NCBI GenBank assembly: GCA_034509495.1
Contig: CM067509.1
Location: 7,887,225-7,951,224, forward strand
Length of the DNA: 64,000 nt
DNA from: Acestrorhynchus altus
Taxonomy: Eukaryota > Chordata > Actinopteri > Characiformes > Acestrorhynchidae
Direction: 5' to 3'
In this document: piece after piece, positions 1 through 11,875 of the stretch
Numbering within the stretch: position 1 is the first letter of the stretch
How the letters are laid out: each line of letters starts with the position of its first letter
Translations under genes and position numbers: made by a program
Notes under the pieces: model-generated
Told to the model about the DNA's origin: nothing
Database searches by the model: none
Seen by the model: the letters and a program-made list of their open reading frames with translations, nothing else

Positions 1-1736
1 CCAACTCCCCACCTCACCCTGAAAGTAGCTGAATGCATTAATTAGATGGACTGTTGACAAACTTTGGAGATTTAATGTAGTGAAAATGGTTCATCTGACT
101 TATATGAACCATCACCTGGTTCATCTGGTGCAGCTTGGTCGCGGCTTCTGCCAGCAGCTCATCAGAGCAGCACTTCACAGTTGTAGTTAATCTAGAACAG
201 CGCCCGCACTGCAGTAGAACATTATAATAGGTTTCACATGATTATTTGTTCAAAATAAATGTCAGGACCATCATCTGGGTGGTCCAAAGGTGGCCCGTGT
301 CAAAGTGGAGGCTGCTGTCTGGGTGGAGAGTTCCCTGGTGTGAAGCCGAGCAGATGTTTCAGTCTCAGGAACATTAGTTTTAATAGGAACTCCAGTCTGT
401 GCCACTGCTGTCGAGGCCCAAACACACAGTCTGCAATCCACGGCTGACGGCTGCTTAACTCAACCCCAGGATGTGAATAATCAGCTCTATCTGAGGGTGT
501 GTGAGGGGTAATTACCCGCAGCCTCTCACACTCTGCAGCGTTATTCCCCCGAGTCTGCTTAGCTAAACACCACCGCGGGCTTCGTCTTCAAACACTGGGT
601 TTTAAATGTTAATACACTGGGGTATCTGACACTCGGGTAGAAGAGCGCTGCTCCTGTAATGTCTAAACCACACTCAACACTCAAACGTAGGTTGGGCACT
701 GGGGACACACTTGCGTGTGCTGTGGAGTTGGCCTGTGTGTGTGTGTGTGTGTGTGTGTGGAGGCACCGTTGTCAGCACCAAGCACAGTGGATTGTTGTCA
801 CATGTCCAGAAGGTCTGGTTCATTACAGACACTTTAACAGACCAATGTTACGTTAATGATTGAAAATGTGTGGACGCTATTGGACGCTCTATCAACACTC
901 CACCCCTACCACACCATCTGCAGAACTGAGTGAGAACATTCAAGCTGCATGAGATGGATCAACACAGGACACCATTAGGAACCTCTACACCTCCATGCAG
1001 AGACGTCTGGCGTGTTGCGTGTTGCGTGTGTTGCCGTCCTGAGAGACACCACTTCTGTATGAGTAGATCAATAAATATTGATCAGATCAGATACAGTTAT
1101 CATCAGTTATTGATCCTGATCACCTTCATCTTCTTTCTAGAACTGCAGTCCCACACGTCCTTCTGGGGGAAAGTGTTTAAAAATGAGTGTAGAATATGGA
1201 TCAGATATCAACAGTTAATCATGCACAACCGAACGTCTGTATGTAAAACGTGAAAATGAGCTTCATTCCAAAATAAACGATCTGGGAATATTCATCAGTG
1301 TACAGCTGACCACACGGACCTGCGGAAGACCTCTGTGGTTCCGGGAATCTGACTGAAGGCAACATTCTCGCAGCTCTTCTGGGAAGGACAATTAAGCAGA
1401 CTGACACCCTGGCTGGACGTGACACAGTTCACACCAACAGCACCTGAGCGTCCCTGAACAAAGAGAGAGGAGCTAACGGCCCGGTGCAGGGGTGTCACTC
1501 CCCGAGCTGGGGGGGGTGTCCCCCGGAGTTTAGCATTTTCCCATTTATAGGACATAACACGTAGCTGTCGCACTCTGGTGTCAGTGAGGGACAGCTGAAA
1601 TGATTTTTCCTCAGCTCCTGGTCTTCCCCAGAGGAACGAGAAGATGATTAAATGGAGAGACATGCAGACTGTAGCATTTGTCTCCAGCTGCTCTAATGTG
1701 TCTCCTGAGATAAAGAGCTCAGTAATCAAAAGATAA
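1..1736. other. intergenic, no gene seen
   Basis: I see no coding exon, RNA gene or recognisable transposon here. The open frames are short and show no domain or splice context. A (GT)n microsatellite lies at about 733-760. Confidence 0.6.
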
Positions 1737-2520
1737 TTAAAAAAAGATCTCAGAACAATTAGAAATCAGCTGTTCCACTGTCCAGAAAATCATTCCTAAG
1801 TGGAGAACACACATGACCAGATCAGACTGTCCTACAAATTTACCCTAAGAGCAGAACCACACGATGAGTAAAGAAGATCCATCAATCCTAAAATGTTCAT
1901 CACGGATCTACAGGTATCTCTCACCACAGCTGATGTCAAAGTGCAGCTTCTACCATCAGAAAGAGACCAAACCAGTCTGATCTTCATGGAGGAGTTTAAG
2001 GAGGAAACTCTTACTGTCAAACAAACATCAGGACAAAACTAAAGTTCTCCAGAGAACATCTAGACAAAGAGCAGGACTTCTGGGCAGAAGAATCCAGATG
2101 AATTATTTGGACACAGTAACAGAAGACATGTTTGACTCAAACCAAACACAGCGTTTGAGCAGAAGAAGCTCATTACAGCTGTGAAACATGGTGGTGGAAG
2201 TGTGATGGTTTGGAGCTGCTCTGCTGCAGCAGGGTGTGGAGATCTCTCCATCATAGAAACCACTATGAGATCTTTATTGTATCAGAGGGGGTTTGAGGAG
2301 AACAGAAGAGGGTCTGTACAAAGACTGACGCTGAAACATCACAGAGAACTTTACTGAGAAACTGGACTGGGTTGACCTGCAGAACAATCTACTCTGAGTG
2401 GTCACCAGTTTACAGTTCAGCCATGAACTGGGTGTTAATGGTTTTACAGTACAGGTTCTGGAGAATCACTGCATGTTTGATATCACTGTAGAGTGACTCT
2501 GGGGGAATGAAAGGGCAGAG
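1737..2520 (+). pseudogene. decayed Tc1/mariner-type transposase
   Basis: Relic of a Tc1-like DNA transposon reading left to right but broken by many stops and frameshifts. Conceptual translation in shifting frames gives the usual Tc1 order: a helix-turn-helix-like STVQKII.KWR stretch near 1770-1800, a segment like LQVSLTTADVKV near 1910-1945, a REHLDKEQDFWAEES segment near 2055-2090, and the strongly diagnostic VKHGGGSVMVWSC at 2181-2219. The catalytic region is interrupted, so it cannot be active. Terminal inverted repeats were not located, so the ends are approximate. Family assignment rests on these motifs; I am fairly sure of the superfamily and not of the subfamily. Confidence 0.8.
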
Positions 2521-2804
2521 AGTAACAGCTGAAGCTGATTGGACAGCTGTTAGAGATAGATTTAATTATGGTTTCAGAGCTTCTGAACTTAGTCCTGAAC
2601 TTCTGAAGGATTCTGAAGGTGAATAAACTAAGATCAGAAACTGATCTCATGTCTCATCTGTGTTTGGTGCTATTTCAGGAGAAACATCTGAGACAGTGTT
2701 CGATTTTACACCTGAAAGTGAGGAAAACACACTTCTGTTTCACGATTGCACTGAAGTGCAGAGTCTGACACCTTCAACCTATTAGCTCAGAGACACCCCC
2801 CGTC

Positions 2805-2805
<1 letters not shown>

Positions 2806-2852
<47 letters not shown>
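2806..2852. repeat. (CA)n microsatellite
   Basis: Uninterrupted CA dinucleotide tract of about 47 bp. Confidence 0.95.
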
Positions 2853-2855
<3 letters not shown>

Positions 2856-3300
2856 AGGGAGAAGGAGGTGTTTACTGAATGCACAGATTATACGAGTTAT
2901 TGTGGAATATCATGGTGCAGTTCTACAGATGTTTCTGGATGATTCTGTTTGAAATGCACCATTTAAACCACTCTCACAAGCAGGTTCTTCAAGGGTTCTG
3001 TCATTAAAGGCAGTGTTTCTGTATAAGCTCTTTAAGCACTGAACAGGTTCTATGTTGCATCAAGTTTAGAACTAAACAGAGCCCTTTGGTTCTCAGTGTT
3101 TGCGGTTCTGGAGTAATGTAAACAGTAATCCACCTTAAAGATCTGGATGTCAGATCTGAGCAGTTGTACATTTTTTCTGGTTCTAAAAATCTGATTTTTT
3201 CCACAGTAGTTTTTTTATGAAGCTTTAATTCATCTAAACACTTTATTTTACTTTGTTTTGTTCAGATCAATGTGTTCATTTGAAATATTGACACAGTAGA

Positions 3301-3472
3301 CAGTCCGTTTATTTGCATACTCCCTGCCCTGTGTGGCTCATGCCCAATGAATGGCAGTGAATTTGCATACTCTGGGGCTCATATCCAACAGATGGCCTCT
3401 GGCCCCCTCAGTGAGAGCTGAACGGGCTGCGTGAGCACATTGAGTCTCACTACAGATCTGTATTTGGGCATC
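3301..3472 (+). promoter_or_regulatory. pcdh8 proximal upstream region with paired octamer motifs
   Basis: The octamer ATTTGCAT (complement of ATGCAAAT, the POU-factor site) occurs at 3311-3318 and again at 3361-3368, exactly 50 bp apart. Each is followed by ACTC and then by a similar GGCTCAT...CCAA stretch, so the block looks like a diverged duplication of about 50 bp. An E-box CAGATG lies near 3389. No TATA box is evident. The motifs are seen directly; a role in pcdh8 transcription, or a place in its 5' UTR, is inference. Confidence 0.45.
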
Positions 3473-6400
3473 ATGAGGCTTTTCAGCTGCTCGCTGCTGT
3501 TCTCCTGCAAAGTTCTGCTGGTTTTCTGCACCACAGCGAAGTACAGTACATTGGAGGAGGACATACCAGGCACAGAAATTGGGAACCTGTCCCAAGACCT
3601 GAAACTGGACCCTGAAGAAGACCCTGAGACATCCTTCCGATTCATGCAGAAGACCAACTGGTCCATGATTGACATGAGGCCGACGGACGGGCTGCTGTCA
3701 GTGGGAGAGGTCATAGACAGGGAACGTCTCTGCCTCCGGACCTCACCCTGCCTCCTTACTTTTGACGTGGTGGCCTTCTCTAAGGAGAAGTTTCAGCTTG
3801 TGCATGTGGAGATTGAGGTGAAGGATGTGAATGACCACCCACCCCGCTTCCCACACAATGAGACACATGTGGAGGTCTGGGAAAGTGCAGCAGTGGGCAC
3901 ACGAATCCCACTGGATGAGGCTGTGGACCTGGACGTGGGGGACAACTATATTCAGAGCCACCACGTCTCCCACTCCAGCCACTTCATCATTGACACACGC
4001 ACCCGGGATGATGGGGTCAGGTATGCTGAGCTGGTTCTGGTGAAGAAGCTGGATCGCGAGCTGGATGACAGCTATGTCCTGGACGTCACCGCGGCTGATG
4101 GTGGAACACCACCCAAGTTGGGCTCCATGACGGTCTACATTAAAGTGTTGGACTGCAATGACAACAGCCCCACTTTTGAGCACAGCTCTCTGAAAGTAGA
4201 GCTTAGTGAGGACTCTCTGGCTGGCGTTCGAGTGTTAAAGGTACACGCCTTTGACCCAGATGATGGGCTGAATGGCCAGGTGATGTATGGGTTTTCAGCC
4301 AGCACCGAATCAGATGCAGTGAGGGTCTTCCACATTGACTCTGCTACAGGTGAGGTGACCCTCAGGGAGAAAGTGGACTATGAAAACAGGAGGTCCTATG
4401 AACTGCAGATCGAGGCTACAGACTTGGGTGAGGATTCAGCCTCGTCCACCTGCAGAGTGGTGGTTGATATTGTGGACATCAATGACAATGCTCCAGAAAT
4501 TACCATCAAGCCCATGACGTCCACAAGCGATGGTGTGGCCTACATCACAGAGGCGGCAGCACAGGAGAGCTTTGTGGCTCTCATCAGCACCACGGACCAT
4601 GACTCAGGACCCAATGGCTATGTCCGCACCAGCTTGCAAGGACACAAGCACTTTAGGCTTCAGCAGGCTTATGGAGACACATTCATGATTGTGACAACTG
4701 CAGCCTTGGACAGGGAGCAGAAGGCAGAGTATAATCTCACAATAGTTGCAGAGGACTTGGGCTCACCACCCTTTAAAACAGTCAAGCAATACACCATTCG
4801 GATAAGTGATGAGAATGACAATGCTCCTCAGTTTAGTCAGGTAGTTTATGATGTTTCAGTTCCAGAAAACAACATTCCAGGGTCATATGTAGCCACAGTG
4901 ATAGCACAAGATCTGGACATTGGGAAAAATGCAAAGGTGGTATACAGCCTTGTTGATGGACAGACAATGGATGACTCACCTCTGTCAACGTTTGTCTCAA
5001 TAGACCCACTTTCAGGATCATTGTACAGCCTGAGATCCTTCAATTTTGAATCTCTGAAGGAGATTGAGTTCTCTGTTCAAGCTAGAGACAAAGGTTCTCC
5101 ATCCTTGTCCACCACAGCTTTAGTTCGAATTCATGTGGTGGACGAAAATGACAACTTTCCCTTCTTTACGTCCCCCGAGTTCAAAAATGATTCCATTGAA
5201 GTCCCACTACCATGCACCGCACCCACTGGGTTCCTTGCCCTTAGGGTTGCTGCCAAAGATGAGGATGATGGTGCCAATGGTGAGGTCAGCTTCCAGATTG
5301 TGGAGGGTGACAAGAAATTTTTCTCTATTGACAAAAAGAGTGGGGCAATAGTTCTGAAACAGAAGGTCACAGCAGCCTGTGGTGACATGCTGCAGATCAA
5401 GGTGTCTGTTTCTGATAATGGAGAAGTTCCTCTCTCCAGCACCGCTGTCGTCAGGTTTATCATTAAAGGCACGGCTTCCTCAGAAGACCAGCTGCTTGTC
5501 CTGCTGAAATCTAAAGATGAGGATCTGTTTAATGCATGGACAGTGGTCTTCCTTTCCTTGGTGGGGGGCTGCACTCTGCTGCTTGTAGCCTTTGCTGTTG
5601 TTACGGTAGTTTGTAAGCTGTGCCAGAGGAAAGGTCCCCAGCGAAATTCCTCCTGCGGCTTGTATGGATCGACCCCTTTTTCAATACATTCTTCAGCAAA
5701 TGCAGGAATGTACAGCGGGACAAGGGTTTTCCTCAACAACGAGCATGACCTAGCACGAGAATGCCTGTATGAAGACAAGACCCTGGGCTCTGAGGAGAAG
5801 GTAAGAGTTATTCTGAAATGAAATATGATGAAAGTTGAGTTGGGTTTCTAATGGAGATCACTTCACACCTGTGTGTCCACAGCTGTTCCTGCCCTGCAAA
5901 CCTTTTGAACAGACAAACCTGTGGCAAGATGAGAAGTACTGTCTGCAAAGGAAGTGAGTTTATTTTGGTCATTTTTTTACTGATCGACTGGATTGCAAGA
6001 CAGAGACTATATGTCCAAATATTTTTGGACACCCCTGCATTCAGCTACTTTTAGCTGCAGCCATTGCTGACGCATATGTGCAAATGCACACACAGCTTGT
6101 GTATTCCCTGTAGAGAAGTTCTGCCAATAGAATAGAAAGCAGATGACTCTATTGTCTCCATGTCTAATAGCAGGTGTGGACTAGAGGGTATAAAGACCCC
6201 CAGCATTGAGCTGTGGAGCTGTGGAACTATGTTCTCTGGAATGATGGAGCTCCATACAGTACTTTTGGGATGAGTTGAGCAGTTAGGAATAAGATGGTGG
6301 TGATCATCCAACATTCTGACCTCTTTAACTCCCAGGTCTTGTGGCTGAGTGCAATCAGATCTTCACAGAAATGCTCTAAAATCTAGTATAAATTCTTCCC

Positions 6401-7214
6401 TGGACAGCAGAGACAGTTACTCCAACAACAGCAGGATGAACTCTTTTAAATACCCTTGATTTCAGACAAAACTGTGAATGAGCAGGTGTCCTAATACATT
6501 TGTCCATACAGTTTAGTTTAATCTAGACCTTCATACCAAAAAATGGAACAAAAACCAGGTCATGGATTGTATCTGTGCATGTTACTCGTGTGCCCGGGAG
6601 TATTTTTCTCAGTTCCGTCAATATTCCGATCTGCTTGACATATCTGACACTGTGTTCAGTGGCACCAGCAACATGGACCAGTCAAGCATGAAGGACAGCG
6701 GCAAAGGGGACAGCGATTTCAATGACAGTGATTCAGACATGAGTGGAGAGGGGCTTAAAAGAAACCTGACCACGTTCCAGCCATGGGCCAAAGGTAGGCT
6801 CCCCTCACCATCACACACATTCCAGTTGTCCCGAATGCCGAGCTGCTGTTTGAGTAAGCATGCTTTGCAGCTGAGCTTTCCTAAACGCTCCCGTTCTCCA
6901 TTTCAGGCTCCTTTGTGGTGCGGGATTCCCTGGTGGCTGACTGGCAGGGGAGATACGGAGGTTCATCTGCTGGGGACGTCTACACAATTGGCTTCTCCCA
7001 GTCGCTCATTCATAATAGCACTCATGCTAAACCCCATTCCTGGAAAGAGGCATGCACACTGAAAGTGAAGAACTCTGCCACAACGTATTTGAGAACGGAA
7101 GCCTTGCCGTCCTACGAGGACCATCAAGCGGCTACTGGCATAGACAGGCAGCTCAAACCCAGTCCAGATGGGTTAGAGGTATCGACGGTGTCAGAAATAG
7201 CTACTACCTTTTAA
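3473..7214 (+). CDS. pcdh8: protocadherin-8 (paraxial protocadherin, PAPC type)
   Basis: Single-pass cell-adhesion protein of the delta-2 protocadherins, known for cell sorting and convergence movements in paraxial mesoderm and for roles at synapses. Coding exons by GT-AG splicing with matching phase: 3473-5800, 5883-5953, 6660-6793 and 6907-7214, giving 946 residues. The frame is open from 3431, but that codon is GTG; ATG 3473 has A at -3 and starts a hydrophobic signal peptide (MRLFSCSLLFSCKVLLVFC). Six cadherin repeats follow, with calcium linkers DVNDHPPRF (118), DCNDNSPTF (227), DINDNAPEI (335), DENDNAPQF (446) and DENDNFPFF (557). The membrane helix is about 689-713. The cytoplasmic tail carries DSGKGDSDFNDSDSD at 812-826, a hallmark of this subfamily. 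The DRERLC and FDVVAFSKEKFQLVHVE segments favour PCDH8 over PCDH10/17/18/19. Introns 1 (82 bp) and 3 (113 bp) are very short. The tail (about 233 residues) is shorter than I recall for mammalian PCDH8. Confidence 0.9.
5998..6515. mobile_element. non-autonomous inverted-repeat DNA element in pcdh8 intron 2
   Basis: An element of about 518 bp fills most of intron 2. Its ends are imperfect inverted repeats of about 28 bp: the left begins ACTATATGTCCAAATATT and the complement of the right begins ACTGTATGGACAAATGTATT, both continuing to GGACACC. No ORF of transposase length is present. Related copies lie at 51361-51572 and 61108-61520, with fragments at 14765-14925 and 43480-43522. Superfamily not assigned, because the target duplication is unclear. 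Confidence 0.75.
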
Positions 7215-7541
7215 CAGTGTAGATCAGCTGTATTTACCAAGGTGTCCAGACCGTATTCATAGTGGACATTCTACTGGAACTAATGGATCTTCTGAGCAGC
7301 TACTGGTCCCCAAGTGGCAAATCCAGGCCAGAGGTGGGTATTTCAGGACCTGGATGCACCACCTTTATTATAATATTATAATTTAGTACATCTGAGGTGT
7401 GAATAAGTGTGTATATTGAGTGTTTGTATATCGGCAGTGTGTTATAGGTGTTTTAATGCTGTGTTGTACTGTAACGTGTTTTCTTACGTTGTTAGAAGCT
7501 CAATACATGTGTTTAAACTGTGGATTTGCCAGCTGATATAA

Positions 7542-7547
7542 AATAAA
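7542..7547 (+). terminator. pcdh8 poly(A) signal
   Basis: AATAAA lies 328 bp after the pcdh8 stop codon, in the expected strand and range. It predicts a short 3' UTR ending near 7565. Confidence 0.6.
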
Positions 7548-7565
7548 GACTGATCTAAATGCTGG

Positions 7566-10500
7566 ACAGGCTGAGTGCTGAGGTCCACCAGCTGAGCTGG
7601 ACTCTTTCAGGTCCACAGTAACGATGACTGAGGAGGGTGATTAGAGCGCCACACTGAGTTCAGTCTTACACCCCCGCCCGACCTGACAGATGCTGAAATG
7701 ACATCAGATGCACCCCTGTCACCTCACCCCACTGTGGTGGACCTGAACATGTGATCACCCTGACCTACCCAATATACCATCAGGAGCACTGTATACTGAA
7801 ATTAGGTGAGGTCATCCAAATAAAAAACGAGTGTCAGACTACGTGATTACCCCTCATCCTCAGAAAATATTTGGGAGGGAAGATCAGTAATATAAAATGT
7901 CTACATGCGGTTAAACACTCCAGCAGCACTGCTGCGTCACGCTAACACACCACCACCATGTCAGTGTGACTGTAGTGCTGAGAACGACCCTCCACCCACA
8001 TCATATCTGCTCTGTGCACTAAATGAACTGACATAAGAAGACGTGTCTCATCACTGATCCAGAGCTCTTACAGATCAATGGTGTTCCACAGGTAGAAGAC
8101 TGAGTTAGTCTTACACAATAACTCTTGCTGGTGTAGTGAGGATTGATTGTCCGGCTGTGGAATCGAACCCCAATCTTCCACAGGGATGTGGTGGTGTAAG
8201 TAGTCTGAAGTTTATTACAGCACACTGTAAACCTTTCCTTCACTCAGGCGTTCTCCACAGCGACACTGTACGCCCTCAAAAACACACAAACCAACCACCG
8301 CACACTATTGACTACTTATCAGAGACAGTGGAGGACGACAGCTTTCCGATGAAATATGAGGCACGGGCTGCTTTACGCGGTCGATGCTGTATGGAGTGGT
8401 TTTATTTCAGCCGCTCTGTTGTTTCCTATCTAGGTCAGAGAACAGGACATTGATCGCAGACTTGTTGCTGCGAGGCGTGTTTATCTGCAGGCTGAGCGAC
8501 GCCATGGATTTATTCCTCAAAATGGGCTATGAGCTATCAGAGCCACACGTGCATACAGCAATACCAACACTCCCAATACTCCCAGCGCACCCAACATTCC
8601 CAGCAATCCCAAAATTCCCATATGCTCTGAACACTCCCAACTCTCCCAAAGTCCTAAATATTCCAAATGGCAAGTGAATGAGACCTTCTGGGAACTAGCA
8701 ATGCAATGCAAAGTACATCATGCTAACTAGTATCCTTCAGCACTGTGACCTTCATCAGCCTGGATCTGCACTTTCTGATTCATCCCTGTGTAATGATTCT
8801 CCTGACCTGGAACCCGGCTCAGCATCACACTGAGACACATACTGCACAGCAGCCAGTCACGGCCTGAGATCAGAACTCAAAATGCAGAGCTGGAAAATGG
8901 CCTTAAGTAGTTTGTGGGTGGTGTTCTTCTCCATGCAGTGGTTAAGATTGGTGTTCCTGTAGTTGCTATGACATTCCAGGTTGTCTGGGTGATGCTAAAT
9001 CTAAACATCTGGAAGTGCAGGAGCAGTTACACTTCTGTTCATTGGCTGTGGTCCAGGGGTTTTTACTCATATGTAAATCGTGAGGCTGAGAGTATGCAGT
9101 GGGCTTTTGATCTGATCACATTTAGATTTCTCTCAACTGCATGAAGATTCAGGAGTAGATCAGGCTGAATGGGGAGTGTTCAGTTTCAGAAGTGCTGGTG
9201 TGTTTCAGAGTTGGCCGACTGCCTGAGCGGCTCTGCTGCAGCTCAGTCTTCCAAGCCTTTAATGGCTAAACGAACATCTTAATGGCTAAAGGTGGAGTAA
9301 GAGCCGTTATTATTCTACAGTGAGCACACCTGAAACGGAGGTGGTGGATCTGGATTATCCAGAGGTGGATACGAGGAAAAATCCTGTTCGGGATGTTGTT
9401 CCGACTGCCTGGGCAGCTCTGCGTGGTTCTGACTTAATGGACCTGAAATGCCCAACTCTGGATGATTAGAAGAAGGTGAATCTTGAGATGTTCTTCACCA
9501 GTTTCAAAATCCTAAAAACACCAGCTCTCTCAAAACTCTCGCGCACCAGAGAAACAAGCAGAGAGGATCGACTGTAGATTAGTTTTATCTCTTCAGGCTC
9601 TTTATCCATTAGCCCATAAAATATCTCAATGTTTTTCTGAGCCGGGTCAATATCACACATCTGCAGCTCCGACCACCACACCAATTCAGTCAGTTCCACG
9701 GACACTGTTCAAGATTCTGTTTCAAACAATAAACATCTAATAAAGTGTCCAGGGTGAAGTATTTGAATATGTTTAAACGGAAGCTGTGAACTGGTTCATG
9801 GATGATTAAGAGTAAAGGCCAGTGAATTATTAGTCCTGCAGACAATAGAGCTTCCCCTGCTCTGCATCCCCAGTGTCTTTATCGGAAACAGGCACAGCTC
9901 CTCCAAAAGCTCGTGTTAAGAGCTTAATTAACCCCTGCCCTACAATGTTATTCCATCAGAGCTCAGGGTCTTAAGCGCAGGGTAATCCAACGCCCACCCC
10001 AACACTTACTTACTGGAATTAATGCCTGCTCTGCTCGTGCTCCGTGTTACAGCTTAAGGAAATGAAGCTCTGAATGTAGAGGTTCAACCAGCATGTTATC
10101 GGAGTAGCAGCCTCCGACGAAACAGCATCTAATAAGACCAGCAGCCGGGTTCGGAACACTGAGACAGCTTTGTTCAGGCATTCTTTTTATTTGTAGTGAA
10201 TTAATAAGGGGAGCATGGTTAATAAAATATGCCGGGTTAAGCCGGGTCTCTGCTGAGTGTTTATTGTTGGAGGAATTCTGAAAAGTTTTACTTTTTGGCC
10301 CAGAATGAACAGTACCAACGTTCTCAGACACTGTGGCTGATTGGGCCTGTTTTTCCAGTGTGCTTCTTCAGCTGTTTTAGGTTGTCATGGCATTACTGAA
10401 GTTGTTATACTGCTGATTGATGTTGATAGAAGGTTGATAGGACATTGGTAAGTGTTTTTTTAGGTGATTACTAGGTGATGTTCTTTATTCAATGGCTTGG

Positions 10501-11288
10501 TTTCTATGATGATCTACAGGGTAACTAAGATTTTGCTAGGTGGTTGCCAGGGTGTTGCCCAGCAAGTCAAAACCTGCCCCTGGATTTTGGAACATCTTTC
10601 AGAACATGCAGATTTTGACTTGCTGGACCTGAAATTCCCCGCTCTGGTTGTTTTGATGATTACTGTTGTGTTAGAGTGTGTATTCAGTACTAATCAGCTA
10701 TAAGGAAGGAGAACATGGGAAAATGTCTCATCTCAGCTCACTCTCCGACTTTCACTTTGAAGTGAAATGAATTTATAACAATCTTTGATCGACTATCAAA
10801 GAAATTCCACACTTGTCCCAACACAGATCAGGCCAAGAAACAGGATTGAAGGAAGGAACATTCCAATTACACAGATTCCCTGTAGCTCTGTGCCGCACTG
10901 CCCACAGCATTCCCATTTCCATTCTGCTGCACTTTAGAGACATGGTAAACAGGAATAGGGAGAACGCATAGAACCCACGGAACACTGTTCCTCTGGTATG
11001 ATCATATGTGAGAACAATGCATATCATTTTAATATCCATTCACCCTTATTGCCTCATTCCCACAGGAGCTGCTTGTTTTCTCTGAGACCCTCCTGTTTTC
11101 CCAGAACGTGGATCTGATCCCAGCTCAACACTGCCATCAAGAGCCTCACAAAGAAGCTGCAAGTAGGGACACGCTCCAAATCAAACAGCTGTGACATTAA
11201 ACATTTAGTGAAACAACAATACAGCCTATTTATACAGCTCATTCAGCACGGCTCACTGACCTTTCAGTGGGTCAGGCAGAATAACCTT
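7566..11288. other. intergenic, no gene seen
   Basis: No exon with family resemblance or splice context. It contains a transposon fragment at 7906-8020 and a short run of 9-10 bp CCCAA-rich repeats near 8560-8660. A stretch near 9860-10020 (CTTAATTAACCCCTGCC and neighbours) has the look of a conserved non-coding element, which is unproven. Confidence 0.55.
7906..8020 (+). mobile_element. fragment of a fish interspersed DNA repeat
   Basis: Contains CTCCAGCAGCACTGCTG and, from 7943, ACACACCACCACCATGTCAG followed by a TGCTCTG end. The same module recurs at 27963-28118. I recognise it as a repeat widespread in otophysan fish; truncated, no coding capacity. Class not assigned. Confidence 0.55.
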
Positions 11289-11655
11289 AGTCCTGGAAAA
11301 GGAAAAGACAGTTAGTTCATTGATAAAGACCTTTAGACCAGGAGTAAAGAGCGAAGTCTGAAGAAGAAGACTCTAAATTCCCTGGAAAAGATCTTCAGTC
11401 CAGGAGTGAAGAGCCATGGGCCAATAGTTAAGGGCCTTAGTTCAGCATTAAAGCCCTTAGTCCTGGAGTAAATACCCTTTGTCCAGTGGTAAAGGGCCCT
11501 TACGCCAAGAGTACAGGTCCTTCTTTTAAGGGCAAAGGCTCTTCATCCAGAGATCCAGGGACACAGGCTCTTAGTCCATGGGTGAAAGGGCCTTAGTCCA
11601 GCCCTAGAGGGGCATTAGTCCAGGAGAAGAGGGCTAGAAGGCTATTAGTTCATGG
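11289..11655. repeat. degenerate short tandem repeat
   Basis: About a dozen loosely conserved copies of a motif near CTTAGTCCAGGAGTAAAG, with irregular spacing and many substitutions. Looks like an old, decaying minisatellite. Confidence 0.6.
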
Positions 11656-11858
11656 GTACATGGACTAATAGATTAACCACCAGGCTTTTGGGGATACGAT
11701 TGGACACCTCTGACCCTAAAGGCTTCTAGGACCACACCCCACCAATTTCACAGAGGATTTAAATGTGGGTTAAAATAAAGCTCAGAACTGGGTTTTATGG
11801 TAGGAGTGGGCTGTTGTTGGTGACGTGGTGACCAGCAGAGGGTGCTGTAGAGTTTCAT

Positions 11859-11875
11859 GGGGGGGGGGGGGGGGG
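11859..11875. repeat. poly-G tract
   Basis: Seventeen consecutive G residues on the + strand. Such a run can form a G-quadruplex and is a common site of length error. Confidence 0.9.

Noticed and set aside
3431..3472. Upstream extension of pcdh8 by 14 codons
   Set aside because: The frame is open, but the codon at 3431 is GTG, not ATG. ATG 3473 has good context and starts the signal peptide.
6613..6659. Acceptor TTTTTCTCAG at 6612 as start of pcdh8 exon 3
   Set aside because: It looks good by sequence but gives the wrong phase after exon 2 (ends phase 2). The acceptor at 6659 restores the DSGKGDSDFNDSDSD frame.
8159..8169. Exact tRNA-type B box (GGTTCGATTCC) on the minus strand
   Set aside because: No A box, acceptor stem or cloverleaf around it. 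At most a tRNA-derived SINE fragment, and the match could be chance.
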